Origin: Poritiphilus flavus
Lineage (GTDB): Bacteria > Bacteroidota > Bacteroidia > Flavobacteriales > Flavobacteriaceae
Length of the DNA: 64,000 bases
NCBI RefSeq assembly: GCF_009901585.1
Contig: NZ_WXYO01000002.1
Location: 404,769 to 468,768 of the forward strand
Direction of reading: 5' to 3'
The notes under the pieces are model-generated. The model made no database searches, had not been told where the DNA came from, and saw only the letters and a program-made list of their open reading frames with translations. This document shows positions 1 through 8,278 of the stretch, in pieces (within the stretch, counting starts at the first letter, position 1; each line of letters begins with the position of its first letter). Position numbers and translations under genes: made by a program.

Positions 1-77
1 AGGCCAGCCTGAATTTGTTGTTTCCACGCCTTAGCGGATACTTTTGGAAATTCCTCAAAAAGCTTGTTGCTATTCAT
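1..77 (-). CDS. mutA: Methylmalonyl-CoA mutase small subunit, N-terminal fragment
   Basis: The gene runs off the left edge; only the first 25 codons are visible, beginning MNSNKLFEEFPKVSAKAWKQ. A start of the form LFEEFP-V-x-W is typical of the small (beta) subunit of adenosylcobalamin-dependent methylmalonyl-CoA mutase in Bacteroidota. The ATG overlaps the last 8 bases of the divIC-like gene, so the two are translationally close. The mutase would interconvert methylmalonyl-CoA and succinyl-CoA, which fits the acyl-CoA carboxylase operon less than 1.5 kb away on the other strand. With so few residues the name rests on the N-terminal motif and context. Confidence 0.62.
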   Translation of the reverse strand, partial: MNSNKLFEEFPKVSAKAWKQQIQAG

Positions 78-402
78 CTTTTAAATTCTTTAAGCTATCC
101 TCGTATTCGATCAGGTATATTTCCTCATTCTTTTTCTTGAGGTAATACTGTTCCCTGGCAAATTTTTCCAGTTCCTTAGGGTCTGATAGTTTTTCAATGA
201 TCTTTCGGTCTTTGGAGATCTCTTCCCGTAAAAATTCCTGCTGCTTTTCCAGTCTTTTGATCTCTTTCCTGAGCTCCATATGGATCAACAGAGAATTGGT
301 GTCAAAAAATAACATCCAGATCACGAATACTGTCAGGACCAAAACATAAATATTGCTTACTATGCCAAACCACTTTTTATTTCTCAGTTCTTTTAAACCC
401 AT
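70..402 (-). CDS. Septum formation initiator (DivIC/FtsB family)
   Basis: 110 residues with one transmembrane helix near residues 12-32 followed by a charged coiled coil (about 38-75) and the PKELEKFAREQYYLKK segment typical of DivIC/FtsB proteins, whose usual length is 90-120 residues. These bitopic proteins join the division complex and bridge FtsL/FtsQ-like partners at the septum. The gene lies 6 bp downstream of udk and overlaps the mutase start, so udk, this gene and mutA look co-transcribed. This order is common in flavobacteria (family knowledge); the exact equivalence to FtsB or DivIC cannot be settled from sequence alone. Confidence 0.85.
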   Translation of the reverse strand: MGLKELRNKKWFGIVSNIYVLVLTVFVIWMLFFDTNSLLIHMELRKEIKRLEKQQEFLREEISKDRKIIEKLSDPKELEKFAREQYYLKKKNEEIYLIEYEDSLKNLKDE

Positions 403-408
403 GCCAGA

Positions 409-1017
409 TTATCCCAGTTTATCATTAATAATGGTACGTACGATATCTACGGCCACAGTGTTGTATTTGTTGTTCGGAATGATAATATCTGCATATTCTT
501 TGGTGGGTTCTATAAATTGATCGTGCATTGGTTTTAAGGTTGTCTGGTATCTGTTTAACACTTCTTCAAGATCCCGGCCACGTTCGTTTATATCTCGTTT
601 GAGCCTTCGTATCAGTCTTTCATCGGAATCCGCGTGCACATAGATCTTTATGTCGAACATATCCCTTATCGCGGGGTTGGTCATAATCAGAATGCCTTCT
701 ACGATCATAACTTTCCTCGGGTGCGTCAAAAGCGTGTCTTTAGTCCTGTTGTGCTCGGTAAAAGAGTATACAGGTTGTTCAATTGCCTTGCCCTGCCGCA
801 ACTTTGTGAGGTGTTTACCCAAAAGATCAAAATCTATGGCTTGCGGATGATCAAAATTGATATTAACCCTCTCTTTATAAGAAAGATGGGAAAGATCATT
901 GTAGTAGGAGTCCTGGGAAATTATCCCTACTTCACCTTGCGGGAGTTCGTTAATGATCTGATTTACAACGGTGGTTTTTCCGCAACCAGTACCTCCGGCA
1001 ATTCCAATTATCAACAT
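409..1017 (-). CDS. udk: Uridine kinase
   Basis: 202 residues, full length for the family. A Walker A motif GGTGCGKTT sits at residues 8-16, followed by SQDSYY and the NFDHPQAIDFDLL block that binds the nucleoside in uridine/cytidine kinases, then a VEGILIM segment. The enzyme phosphorylates uridine and cytidine to UMP and CMP in pyrimidine salvage, in the cytoplasm. It is the first gene of the minus-strand group udk, divIC, mutA. A Bacteroidota -7 element lies just upstream (1034-1041), giving a short leader. Confidence 0.95.
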   Translation of the reverse strand: MLIIGIAGGTGCGKTTVVNQIINELPQGEVGIISQDSYYNDLSHLSYKERVNINFDHPQAIDFDLLGKHLTKLRQGKAIEQPVYSFTEHNRTKDTLLTHPRKVMIVEGILIMTNPAIRDMFDIKIYVHADSDERLIRRLKRDINERGRDLEEVLNRYQTTLKPMHDQFIEPTKEYADIIIPNNKYNTVAVDIVRTIINDKLG

Positions 1018-1363
1018 AGTTGTTACTTTATTTCAAAAGTAAGTATTTGACCTGAAACCGCTTTTCACAACACCTTCTCATTTCAATTGCATAGTTAGGT
1101 TAAAAAGCAATTTCAAAATATGACGAAATTCATATTTGAATGTTTTTTTAAGGGATACTTTTACATGGAATTTGGAGGAGATGCTCCCTTATAAATGGCA
1201 AAAGCTCAAAACTTATGGTGTTCGAGCTGGTAGGATTGGTTTTGACGCATTTAATAGAAGGGTAAGCCTGAAATTATTAGGGATTCCGCGTGCCGGTCTC
1301 CCAATTTTATATAACTTAATAAACTCTAAAAATCAAGCAGGAGAATCCTGAAAAACAACACTT
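1018..1363. other. Divergent intergenic region udk / carboxylase operon
   Basis: This 346-bp gap separates the minus-strand udk group from the plus-strand carboxylase operon and must hold both promoters. Only the udk -7 element was recognised. A 71-codon open frame at 1136-1351 begins with TTG, matches nothing I know and is not called as a gene. Confidence 0.5.
1034..1041 (-). promoter_or_regulatory. -7 element of the udk promoter
   Basis: On the minus strand the sequence reads TACTTTTG, matching TAnnTTTG, and lies 17 bases ahead of the udk start. No TTTG -33 box was seen at the usual distance, so only half of the promoter is supported. Confidence 0.35.
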
Positions 1364-1849
1364 ATGAATCCTACCTATAAGGTTACCGTCAATGAAAATT
1401 TGAGTTTCAACCTGAGCGCGGAAGACCTGAAGAATATAGATATGCTGAAGAATGCGGATTCAGCTTATCACATTCTACAGGACCACACTTCTTTCAAGGC
1501 TCAGATCACTGCTTCAGAATACTTCAAAAAGCAGTATTCCGTAAAGATCAACAACAACAGTTTTGAGATATCCATAGAGGATCCGCTGGATCTGCTTATC
1601 GAACAGATGGGTTTTGCCCTTGGTTCAGCCAAGGATGTTAGTTCCATTGAGGCTCCTATGCCTGGATTGATCCTGGACATCAGTGTGTCTGCAGGTCAGG
1701 AAGTCAATGAAGGAGATCCGTTGCTGATCCTTGAGGCGATGAAGATGGAGAATGTTATTACTTCCCCCCGAAATGGTATAGTAAAGTCTGTGCCTATTAG
1801 TCAGGGAGAAACCGTGGAGAAGAAACACTTGTTAATTGAATTTGAATAA
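1364..1849 (+). CDS. Biotin carboxyl carrier protein of an acyl-CoA carboxylase
   Basis: 161 residues. The C-terminal half (about 92-161) is a biotinyl/lipoyl attachment domain with the EAMKM motif; the lysine is the biotinylation site, and the PMPG and later glycine turns of the fold are present. The N-terminal half is a spacer seen in the Bacteroidota carriers that work with propionyl-CoA/acetyl-CoA carboxylases. First gene of a three-gene operon (9 bp before the biotin carboxylase). The carrier shuttles carboxybiotin between the other two subunits. I prefer propionyl-CoA as substrate because methylmalonyl-CoA mutase is encoded nearby; this is inference. Confidence 0.9.
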   Translation: MNPTYKVTVNENLSFNLSAEDLKNIDMLKNADSAYHILQDHTSFKAQITASEYFKKQYSVKINNNSFEISIEDPLDLLIEQMGFALGSAKDVSSIEAPMPGLILDISVSAGQEVNEGDPLLILEAMKMENVITSPRNGIVKSVPISQGETVEKKHLLIEFE

Positions 1850-1858
1850 TCCCTTACT

Positions 1859-3301
1859 ATGAAAAAAATACTGGTGGCCAATCGCGGGGAAATCGCGATA
1901 AGAGTTATGAAAACAGCCAAAAGGATGGGAATAAAAACCGTTGCGGTGTATTCCGAAGCGGATAGAAACGCGCCGCATGTAAAGTTTGCCGATGAAGCGG
2001 TTTGCATTGGTGCCCCACCATCCAATCAGTCCTACCTGTTAGGGTCTAAGATCATCGAGACTGCCAAGGCTCTGAATGTTGACGGAATTCACCCTGGATA
2101 CGGCTTTTTAAGTGAGAATGCTGACTTTGCCGAAGAAGTAGAAAAAAATGGGATCATTTTTATCGGACCAAAATCCAAGGCCATTCGGGTTATGGGGAGC
2201 AAGCTCGCCGCCAAAGACGCGGTTAAAAACTACGATATCCCTATGGTACCTGGGATAGACCGGGCCATTACGGACGTAAAAAAAGCAAAGGAAATAGCAG
2301 GGAAGATTGGCTACCCGGTTCTCATTAAGGCCTCTGCGGGAGGTGGAGGTAAGGGTATGCGTATTGTGGATAAGGAAAAGGATCTGGAGTCCCAGATGAA
2401 CCGCGCGATCAGTGAAGCTACTTCCGCCTTTGGAGACGGGTCTGTTTTTATAGAAAAATATGTGACCTCTCCCAGGCATATAGAAATTCAGGTAATGGCA
2501 GACAGCCATGGTAACGTACTGTACTTTTTTGAAAGGGAGTGCAGTATACAAAGACGTCATCAAAAGGTTGTAGAGGAAGCCCCGTCTGCCATTCTAACTC
2601 CAGAGCTGCGTGAGCAGATGGGGGTAGCGGCAACCAATGTGGCAAGAGCATGTGATTATCTAGGAGCCGGTACTGTGGAATTCCTTATGGATGCGGATCA
2701 CAACTTTTACTTCCTTGAAATGAATACCAGATTACAGGTAGAACACCCAGTCTCTGAACTGATCTGTGGGGTAGACCTGGTGGAACTTCAAATACGTGTG
2801 GCAAGGGGAGAGCCACTTCCTATGAAACAGGAAGATCTGAGTATCAATGGCCATGCGCTGGAACTCAGGGTGTATGCAGAAGACCCTCAAAATGATTTCT
2901 TGCCGAGCGTAGGGACACTGGAAACCTACAAACTACCGGTAGGAGAAGGCATTCGTGTGGACAACGGTTATGAAGAAGGGATGGACGTCCCGATCTATTA
3001 CGACCCGATGTTGTCTAAACTGATCACCTATGCACAGGACCGGGAGGCGGCCATTCAGCTTATGATAGAAGCCATCACAGCGTATGAAGTAGAAGGCGTG
3101 CAGACTACATTGCCCTTCGGTAAATTCGTATGTGAGCACGAGGCCTTCCGATCCGGGAATTTTGACACGCATTTTGTGAAGAACTACTATTCCCCGGAAG
3201 CGCTGCAGGAAGATAAGGAAATAGAAGCAAGAATAGCCGCTTTGGTTGCCTTGAAACAATATATGGAAGACCAAAAGCAATTGCGAACACCAACAAATTA
3301 A
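1859..3301 (+). CDS. accC: Biotin carboxylase subunit of an acyl-CoA carboxylase
   Basis: 480 residues. It starts with [15 protein letters not shown], carries the ATP-grasp glycine loop GGGGKGM near residue 160, the [17 protein letters not shown] block near 226-242 and the [14 protein letters not shown] active-site segment near 287, all hallmarks of biotin carboxylases. It carboxylates biotin on the carrier using ATP and bicarbonate. Slightly longer than E. coli AccC (about 450), as is usual for propionyl-CoA carboxylase alpha-type subunits. Two bases separate it from the beta subunit, so the genes are almost certainly one transcript. Confidence 0.93.
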   Translation: MKKILVANRGEIAIRVMKTAKRMGIKTVAVYSEADRNAPHVKFADEAVCIGAPPSNQSYLLGSKIIETAKALNVDGIHPGYGFLSENADFAEEVEKNGIIFIGPKSKAIRVMGSKLAAKDAVKNYDIPMVPGIDRAITDVKKAKEIAGKIGYPVLIKASAGGGGKGMRIVDKEKDLESQMNRAISEATSAFGDGSVFIEKYVTSPRHIEIQVMADSHGNVLYFFERECSIQRRHQKVVEEAPSAILTPELREQMGVAATNVARACDYLGAGTVEFLMDADHNFYFLEMNTRLQVEHPVSELICGVDLVELQIRVARGEPLPMKQEDLSINGHALELRVYAEDPQNDFLPSVGTLETYKLPVGEGIRVDNGYEEGMDVPIYYDPMLSKLITYAQDREAAIQLMIEAITAYEVEGVQTTLPFGKFVCEHEAFRSGNFDTHFVKNYYSPEALQEDKEIEARIAALVALKQYMEDQKQLRTPTN

Positions 3302-3303
3302 CT

Positions 3304-4845
3304 ATGGATCCGAAAATTGAAAAACTTAACGAACGAGTTGCACTGGCCCATATAGGTGGTGGACAACAGCGGATAGACAAACAACATCAAAAGAAAAAGC
3401 TTACCGCCAGAGAAAGGATAAACTACCTGCTGGATGAAGGTTCTTTTGAGGAAATGGGAGTACTGGTAACTCACCGGACCACTGATTTTGGGATGGAAAA
3501 TGAGATCTATTTCGGAGATGGTGTTGTAACCGGTTATGGTACGATTGACGGTCGACTAGTCTATGTCTATGCCCAGGACTTCACCGTTTTCGGAGGGGCA
3601 CTTTCCGAAACCCATGCGGAGAAGATCTGTAAGGTCATGGATCTGGCAATGAAAGTTGGAGCACCTATCATTGGACTGAACGATTCCGGTGGCGCCAGGA
3701 TTCAGGAAGGAGTTCGTTCCCTTGGAGGCTATGCTGATATTTTTTACAGGAACGTACAGGCCTCAGGTGTAATTCCACAACTATCCGCAATTATGGGCCC
3801 TTGTGCCGGTGGCGCAGTATATTCCCCGGCCATGACGGACTTTACGCTCATGGTGGAACAAACCAGTTATATGTTTGTAACGGGTCCTAATGTGGTAAAA
3901 ACAGTGACTAACGAGGAGGTTTCTTCGGAGGAGCTGGGTGGGGCAAGTACTCATGCCAGCAAGTCGGGCGTGGCTCACAGGACATCTGCTAATGATGTGG
4001 CTTGTATGGAAGATGTAAAAAAGCTCTTGAGTTATTTACCGCAAAGCAATCGGCAGAAGCCCGAGAAACTGGATTATGTGCTTGGTGAGGAAGTCCGGGA
4101 TGTTCTGAGTGATATAGTACCGGACAACGCCAACAAGCCCTATGATATGCACGAGGTAATAGACGGGATCATTGACGAGGATTCTTTCTTTGAAATTCAT
4201 GCGGACTATGCTGAGAATATTATTGTGGGCTTTGCCCGTCTGGGTGGAAGGAGCGTAGGGGTGATTGCCAATCAACCCATGTTTCTTGCAGGGGTGCTCG
4301 ATGTAAAAAGCTCCATAAAAGCAGCCAGGTTTACCCGTTTTTGCGACAGTTTTAATATCCCGCTTTTGGTACTCGTAGACGTGCCCGGATTCCTTCCCGG
4401 AACGGATCAGGAATGGAACGGTATAATTGTACACGGGGCAAAGCTGTTGTACGCTTTGAGTGAAGCCACGGTTCCACGGGTTACGGTGATTACCAGGAAA
4501 GCCTATGGTGGAGCTTATGACGTGATGAATTCTAAACACATTGGGGCTGATTTCAACTTCGCATGGCCAACGGCTGAAATAGCTGTTATGGGTGCTAAAG
4601 GTGCCAGTGAAATAATTTTTAGAAGAGAAATAGCATCGGCTGAGAACCCGGAAGAAGCGCTTAAAGAGAAAGAGACGGAATACGCGGAGAAATTTGCGAA
4701 TCCCTACAGGGCCGCCAGACGTGGGTTTATAGATGAGGTGATCTTACCTAAAAATACCCGGCGGAAACTGATCAAGGCTTTTGCCATGTTAGAGTCTAAA
4801 GAGGTAGTACCACCCAAAAAGAAACACGGGAATATTCCGCTTTAG
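3304..4845 (+). CDS. pccB: Acyl-CoA carboxylase beta subunit (propionyl-CoA type)
   Basis: 513 residues, the usual length for PccB/MmdA-like carboxyltransferases. Visible blocks: [20 protein letters not shown] near the N-terminus, the crotonase-fold oxyanion region [20 protein letters not shown] and [12 protein letters not shown], and the C-terminal [14 protein letters not shown] and [10 protein letters not shown] segments. It transfers the carboxyl group from carboxybiotin to an acyl-CoA. With mutA nearby the likely pathway is propionyl-CoA to methylmalonyl-CoA to succinyl-CoA. Acetyl-CoA specificity cannot be excluded by sequence alone. It is the last gene of the operon. Confidence 0.9.
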   Translation: MDPKIEKLNERVALAHIGGGQQRIDKQHQKKKLTARERINYLLDEGSFEEMGVLVTHRTTDFGMENEIYFGDGVVTGYGTIDGRLVYVYAQDFTVFGGALSETHAEKICKVMDLAMKVGAPIIGLNDSGGARIQEGVRSLGGYADIFYRNVQASGVIPQLSAIMGPCAGGAVYSPAMTDFTLMVEQTSYMFVTGPNVVKTVTNEEVSSEELGGASTHASKSGVAHRTSANDVACMEDVKKLLSYLPQSNRQKPEKLDYVLGEEVRDVLSDIVPDNANKPYDMHEVIDGIIDEDSFFEIHADYAENIIVGFARLGGRSVGVIANQPMFLAGVLDVKSSIKAARFTRFCDSFNIPLLVLVDVPGFLPGTDQEWNGIIVHGAKLLYALSEATVPRVTVITRKAYGGAYDVMNSKHIGADFNFAWPTAEIAVMGAKGASEIIFRREIASAENPEEALKEKETEYAEKFANPYRAARRGFIDEVILPKNTRRKLIKAFAMLESKEVVPPKKKHGNIPL

Positions 4846-4889
4846 TGGTTCATTCTGTATACAGTTTTATCTCTAATACGTATAAGGCA

Positions 4890-5060
4890 TTTTTCATTTT
4901 AAGCTCGGTAAGTTGACCTTTAGGATTGAGGGAAGTTTTTGTCAGGTCGTGCGCAGTATTTTGATCTATTGGTTCGATATAAGTTTGTGTCAAGTCGAGC
5001 GAGGTAATCTGACCCTTTAGATTAAGGTAAGTCCTTGTCAGGTCGAGCGCAGTCGAGACC
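4890..5060 (-). repeat. 48-bp tandem palindromic repeats 3' of the GIY-YIG gene
   Basis: Copies of the core GTCAGGTCGAGCGCAGT begin at 4941, 4989 and 5037, exactly 48 bp apart, with a more decayed copy near 4890. The copy at 5037-5060 is intact and ends in GAGACC directly against the stop codon of the nuclease gene. The unit forms an imperfect hairpin. Because 48 is a multiple of three the array stays open in one minus-strand frame (4850-5068) and would encode 16-residue repeats, but I see no sign that it is translated. Confidence 0.85.
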
Positions 5061-5381
5061 TCATTCATCTTCGGGCTTAAAATCCGAATGACTTACATTC
5101 CTGCACTCAGCTAAGGTCTGAAGCAGGTCAAAGTCCTCGTGAGCAAGGGCTTTTTTCTTCTGACTACTCCATTTTTTAAGCTTTTTCTCAAAAGAAATGG
5201 CTTGATCAATATTATTGAATTCCTGGCTAAATAGTAACGTAACAGGCCGGCGTTTATAAGTGAAACAGGACTGGTTTAGCCCGGCCTCATGTTCTTTAAG
5301 TCGACGGTTTATGTCATTCGTGACTCCTGTATAGGACAGACCATCTGCACATTCAAGGATATAGATGTAGTATTGCTTCAT
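5061..5381 (-). CDS. Small GIY-YIG nuclease-domain protein
   Basis: 106 residues. The N-terminus YYIYILECADGLSYTGVTND carries the motif as YIY-10-YTG, followed by INRRLKEHEAG with the catalytic arginine position, and ends with SFEKKLKKWSSQKKKAL, typical of the compact UvrC-like GIY-YIG proteins common in Bacteroidota. The fold is a single-domain endonuclease; no DNA-binding extension is visible. The ATG at 5381 is chosen because the frame upstream is made of repeat sequence. The gene is framed exactly by inverted copies of a palindromic repeat: one ends at its stop codon, the other starts 11 bp before its ATG. Its biological role is unknown; processing or spreading of these repeats is my inference. 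Confidence 0.85.
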   Translation of the reverse strand: MKQYYIYILECADGLSYTGVTNDINRRLKEHEAGLNQSCFTYKRRPVTLLFSQEFNNIDQAISFEKKLKKWSSQKKKALAHEDFDLLQTLAECRNVSHSDFKPEDE

Positions 5382-5392
5382 TATATTGATTA

Positions 5393-5547
5393 GGTCTCGA
5401 CTGCGCTCGACCTGACATGGCCAGAGCTGTTGTTTTATTTTGGGTCTCGACTGCGCTCGACCTGACATGGCCAGAGCTGTTGTTTTGTTTTGGGTCTCGA
5501 CTGCGCTCGACCTGACATGGCCTGGTGGACGCTCGACCTGACAATGG
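5393..5547 (+). repeat. 50-bp tandem palindromic repeats 5' of the GIY-YIG gene
   Basis: Three near-identical units begin at 5393, 5443 and 5493 (period 50) with the core GGTCTCGACTGCGCTCGACC followed by TGACATGGCC and a T-rich spacer. A fourth, truncated copy (GCTCGACCTGACAATGG) lies near 5530. These are inverted relative to the units at 4890-5060, so 5037-5060 and 5393-5416 form a perfect 24-bp inverted repeat around the nuclease gene. Confidence 0.88.
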
Positions 5548-5595
5548 TTGTTCAGGGTCTGAAGATAGGCTTTCGGACTGCAAGAAACATGCAAA

Positions 5596-6672
5596 TCAAG
5601 AGGGCAAATAAATTACCCCGCTGGACGAGTCTTTCCGGGCTCCGGTGACGGAGCTAAGGACGTTTACCTTGTTTTCCAGCCGAAGTACACCCATTAAAGA
5701 AAAGACCAGGGCTTCCTTGTATTCAATCAGTTGTTTGTTCGGGATTACAAGACTTACGGTACTACCTAACTTTCGTTGTAACAGGTTCATCATAAAGGTA
5801 TTCAAGGCCCCTCCTCCGGTTACAAAAAGGGTATTCGTTGCTTTAGAAGTATGCTGTTTTACCTGAAGCGCGACTTGTTCGCAAATATGATGAATAGCAG
5901 TATGTAGTAAGTTTTCCAGGGAGTCATCGCAGGCATCTACTAGAGGGACCACCTTTTCCGTAAACCATTCATAACCCGTAGATTTAGGAAAAGGAAGCTT
6001 ATAGTATTCCAGGGCGTTTAATTGAGAAAGTAAAGTCTCGTTTATTGAGCCCTTTGATGCCCGTTCACCACCCTTATCATAGGCCAGTCCTGTTTTTGCC
6101 GTAATATGATTCAGTATCATATTGGCCAGACCTATGTCATAGGCAATCCTGGAACCCTGGTGCTTAAAGGAGACGTTGCTTATGCCCCCCAAATTGAGGC
6201 AAAAGTCGTAATGACCAAAAAAAAGCTCATCCCCTATAGGTACCAATGGAGCTCCTTCACCACCAAGGGCCACGTCGTTCGACCGGAAATCACATATTGT
6301 CTTTATTCCAGTGCTGTTAGCCAGGTGCTGCCCGTTCCCAATTTGAAAAGTAAGGCCGTTCTCAGGCTGGTGATGGGTGGTATGACCGTGACTCGCGATA
6401 AAATCTACTTCCAGGTCTTTTCCCTGAAGAAAGCCATTCACCTGCTCACCTAACCATTCGCCGTAGCTATTGTGAAGTTTTAATAGCGCATCGGCCGGGA
6501 GAAAAATGGAATTCTTTAATTCTTTACGCATTTCAGATTCATAGGATATGGAACTTCCCTCTTTAATATCGAACCGCCAATTGTTTTGATCGGATTGAAT
6601 ATGACAGTACGCCATATCCAAACCATCCAGGGATGTGCCAGACATTAGTCCAAGAACCTTATATGTTTTCAT
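5596..6672 (-). CDS. anmK: Anhydro-N-acetylmuramic acid kinase
   Basis: 358 residues. The N-terminal phosphate-binding loop GLMSGTSLDGLD is diagnostic of AnmK, supported by LNLGGISNVS, the YDKGGE segment and the C-terminal FVTGGGALN block of the sugar kinase fold. AnmK hydrates and phosphorylates anhydroMurNAc to MurNAc-6-phosphate, the substrate of MurQ, which is encoded at 14171-15001. Its start overlaps the nagZ-like gene by 14 bp. It is the last gene of the minus-strand peptidoglycan-recycling operon. Cytoplasmic. Confidence 0.95.
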   Translation of the reverse strand: MKTYKVLGLMSGTSLDGLDMAYCHIQSDQNNWRFDIKEGSSISYESEMRKELKNSIFLPADALLKLHNSYGEWLGEQVNGFLQGKDLEVDFIASHGHTTHHQPENGLTFQIGNGQHLANSTGIKTICDFRSNDVALGGEGAPLVPIGDELFFGHYDFCLNLGGISNVSFKHQGSRIAYDIGLANMILNHITAKTGLAYDKGGERASKGSINETLLSQLNALEYYKLPFPKSTGYEWFTEKVVPLVDACDDSLENLLHTAIHHICEQVALQVKQHTSKATNTLFVTGGGALNTFMMNLLQRKLGSTVSLVIPNKQLIEYKEALVFSLMGVLRLENKVNVLSSVTGARKDSSSGVIYLPS

Positions 6673-8278
6673 GATCGTAATTTTTTACAGTTACCGGAAG
6701 CATTCCTACGGCATTAGACCGCCCCAGGAAATGATAGGCGGCGTTCTTTTGAAACTCGGGAAAGTCCTGATAAGCTACAATTACGGCTTCCAGGCTTTGT
6801 AAATCAAATAAATTCAGAACATATGGGTTTCCGAAGAGGTACAATACAACCTTTTTAGTTCTGGATAGCGTACGGATAAATTCCAGTTGTTCTGCCGGGA
6901 TGTCAAAATTGTTCTGAGGTTTGACTTTTGGGGGTACCAGCCCTATAAGTATTTGATCATAATCACCAATCACTTTTTCAAAATTCGAGAATTGATCTTG
7001 AGAACTGTAGCAATGTTCAAAGGGAAGCTCCTTTGCTATGGTATCAAAGAAAAGCGAATCCTTTTGAGCGGATAGGCACAGGCCTATAAATTTCCCACCG
7101 CTGAAGTCCTTTAGCTTGTCCGGATTGCCTCTGACAAAACTAAGACTGTGTTCCGCGAGTTTCTGATTCAGGACTGCATGATCGGTTCCTGAAGTTGCAG
7201 GAATTTGGGTGGCGGTGGCCATGGCCTTTTCCTTTAATTTCCAGATCCTTTCAAAACTTTCCTCTACCAGCTGAGGATCTGCCTCTTTTGCAATTTCCTC
7301 AATACCTTCAGGCACGTTTTCCGCAAAGCATAATATGTCGTTCCCGGCAAGGAAAGCCTGACACTCCAATTGTCCTTTTTTCTCAAAACGCCGGGACACC
7401 GCATGCATATTAAGGGCGTCGGTAACTACCAGACCATCAAAGCCCAATTCCTTTCGCAAAACTTCCCTGATAATCTTTGACGATACCGAGGTTGGTGTCT
7501 CGGTATTTCCGGTAAGCGCGGGCACTGAAAGATGACCTACCATGACCGAATCTACTTTGTTTTCTATAAGTTTTTGAAATGGGTAAAGCTCATTGTGTAA
7601 TAAGGCTTCTTTGGACTTATCGATCAAGGGTAATCCAAGGTGTGAATCCGTTGCCGTATCTCCATGACCTGGAAAGTGCTTGGAACTGGTTAGCAGTCCG
7701 ACACTTTGCATACCTTTCATCATTTGGATTGCTTTACGGCTTACCGGTTCTTTGTTTTCACCGAAGGATCTATAACCAATAACCGGATTTTCCGGATTGT
7801 TATTGATATCAGCTACTGGCGCAAAGTTCCAGTGTATCCCGGCATTCAAACAATCAATAGCCATCTGCTTTCCTACCTCAAAAATAAGATCATCTCCCTC
7901 CGGAATCGCGCCGAGGGTAATGGCATAAGGGTATTGCGGAGTATTTTCCACACGCATGGCCAGTCCCCATTCTGCATCTATCGCTATGATCAAAGGGTAT
8001 TTGGCAGAGTTTTGATACCTTTCGATCAGTCCCTCCAACACATCCAGACTTTTGGCGTTGTAGATCACCTCCTTTTTGCCTTCGTAATTGGTTGCAGCGC
8101 TGGCCCGACTGTGAAAAAAACACAAGCCTCCAATAGCGCTTTCTTTGATGAGTTTCTCCAGTTTAAGGATCTCTTCTTCAGAATCATTGATAAAGGCAGC
8201 AGGCATAAACAGTTGCCCGATCTTCTCCTGAAGACTAAGGCTATGCTTTGCAGTTTGGTAAGGGATTATTTTAGGCAT
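6659..8278 (-). CDS. nagZ: Glycoside hydrolase family 3, NagZ-like beta-N-acetylhexosaminidase
   Basis: About 539 residues from the preferred ATG (an in-frame ATG at 8302 would add 8 residues). The GH3 signature KHFPGHGDTATDSHLGLP, with the His-Asp pair used by NagZ enzymes as acid/base, is near residue 200, and the nucleophile segment VVTDALNMHA follows near 284. A C-terminal extension of about 190 residues, longer than minimal NagZ (about 340), resembles the GH3 C-terminal domain. No clear signal peptide, so it is probably cytoplasmic and removes GlcNAc from anhydromuropeptides delivered by AmpG. It overlaps ampG by 8 bp, which favours the shorter start. Confidence 0.88.
   Translation of the reverse strand: MPKIIPYQTAKHSLSLQEKIGQLFMPAAFINDSEEEILKLEKLIKESAIGGLCFFHSRASAATNYEGKKEVIYNAKSLDVLEGLIERYQNSAKYPLIIAIDAEWGLAMRVENTPQYPYAITLGAIPEGDDLIFEVGKQMAIDCLNAGIHWNFAPVADINNNPENPVIGYRSFGENKEPVSRKAIQMMKGMQSVGLLTSSKHFPGHGDTATDSHLGLPLIDKSKEALLHNELYPFQKLIENKVDSVMVGHLSVPALTGNTETPTSVSSKIIREVLRKELGFDGLVVTDALNMHAVSRRFEKKGQLECQAFLAGNDILCFAENVPEGIEEIAKEADPQLVEESFERIWKLKEKAMATATQIPATSGTDHAVLNQKLAEHSLSFVRGNPDKLKDFSGGKFIGLCLSAQKDSLFFDTIAKELPFEHCYSSQDQFSNFEKVIGDYDQILIGLVPPKVKPQNNFDIPAEQLEFIRTLSRTKKVVLYLFGNPYVLNLFDLQSLEAVIVAYQDFPEFQKNAAYHFLGRSNAVGMLPVTVKNYDHENI

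Noticed and set aside
634-1050. Plus-strand open frame antisense to udk
   Set aside because: It is the complement of a clear uridine kinase with all family motifs; the translation has no domain.
1136-1351. 71-codon open frame upstream of the carboxylase operon
   Set aside because: Starts with TTG, has no recognisable domain or ribosome binding context, and overlaps the place where the operon promoter must lie.
4850-5068. 72-residue repeat protein
   Set aside because: The frame is open because the 48-bp repeat is a multiple of three; no independent sign of translation.
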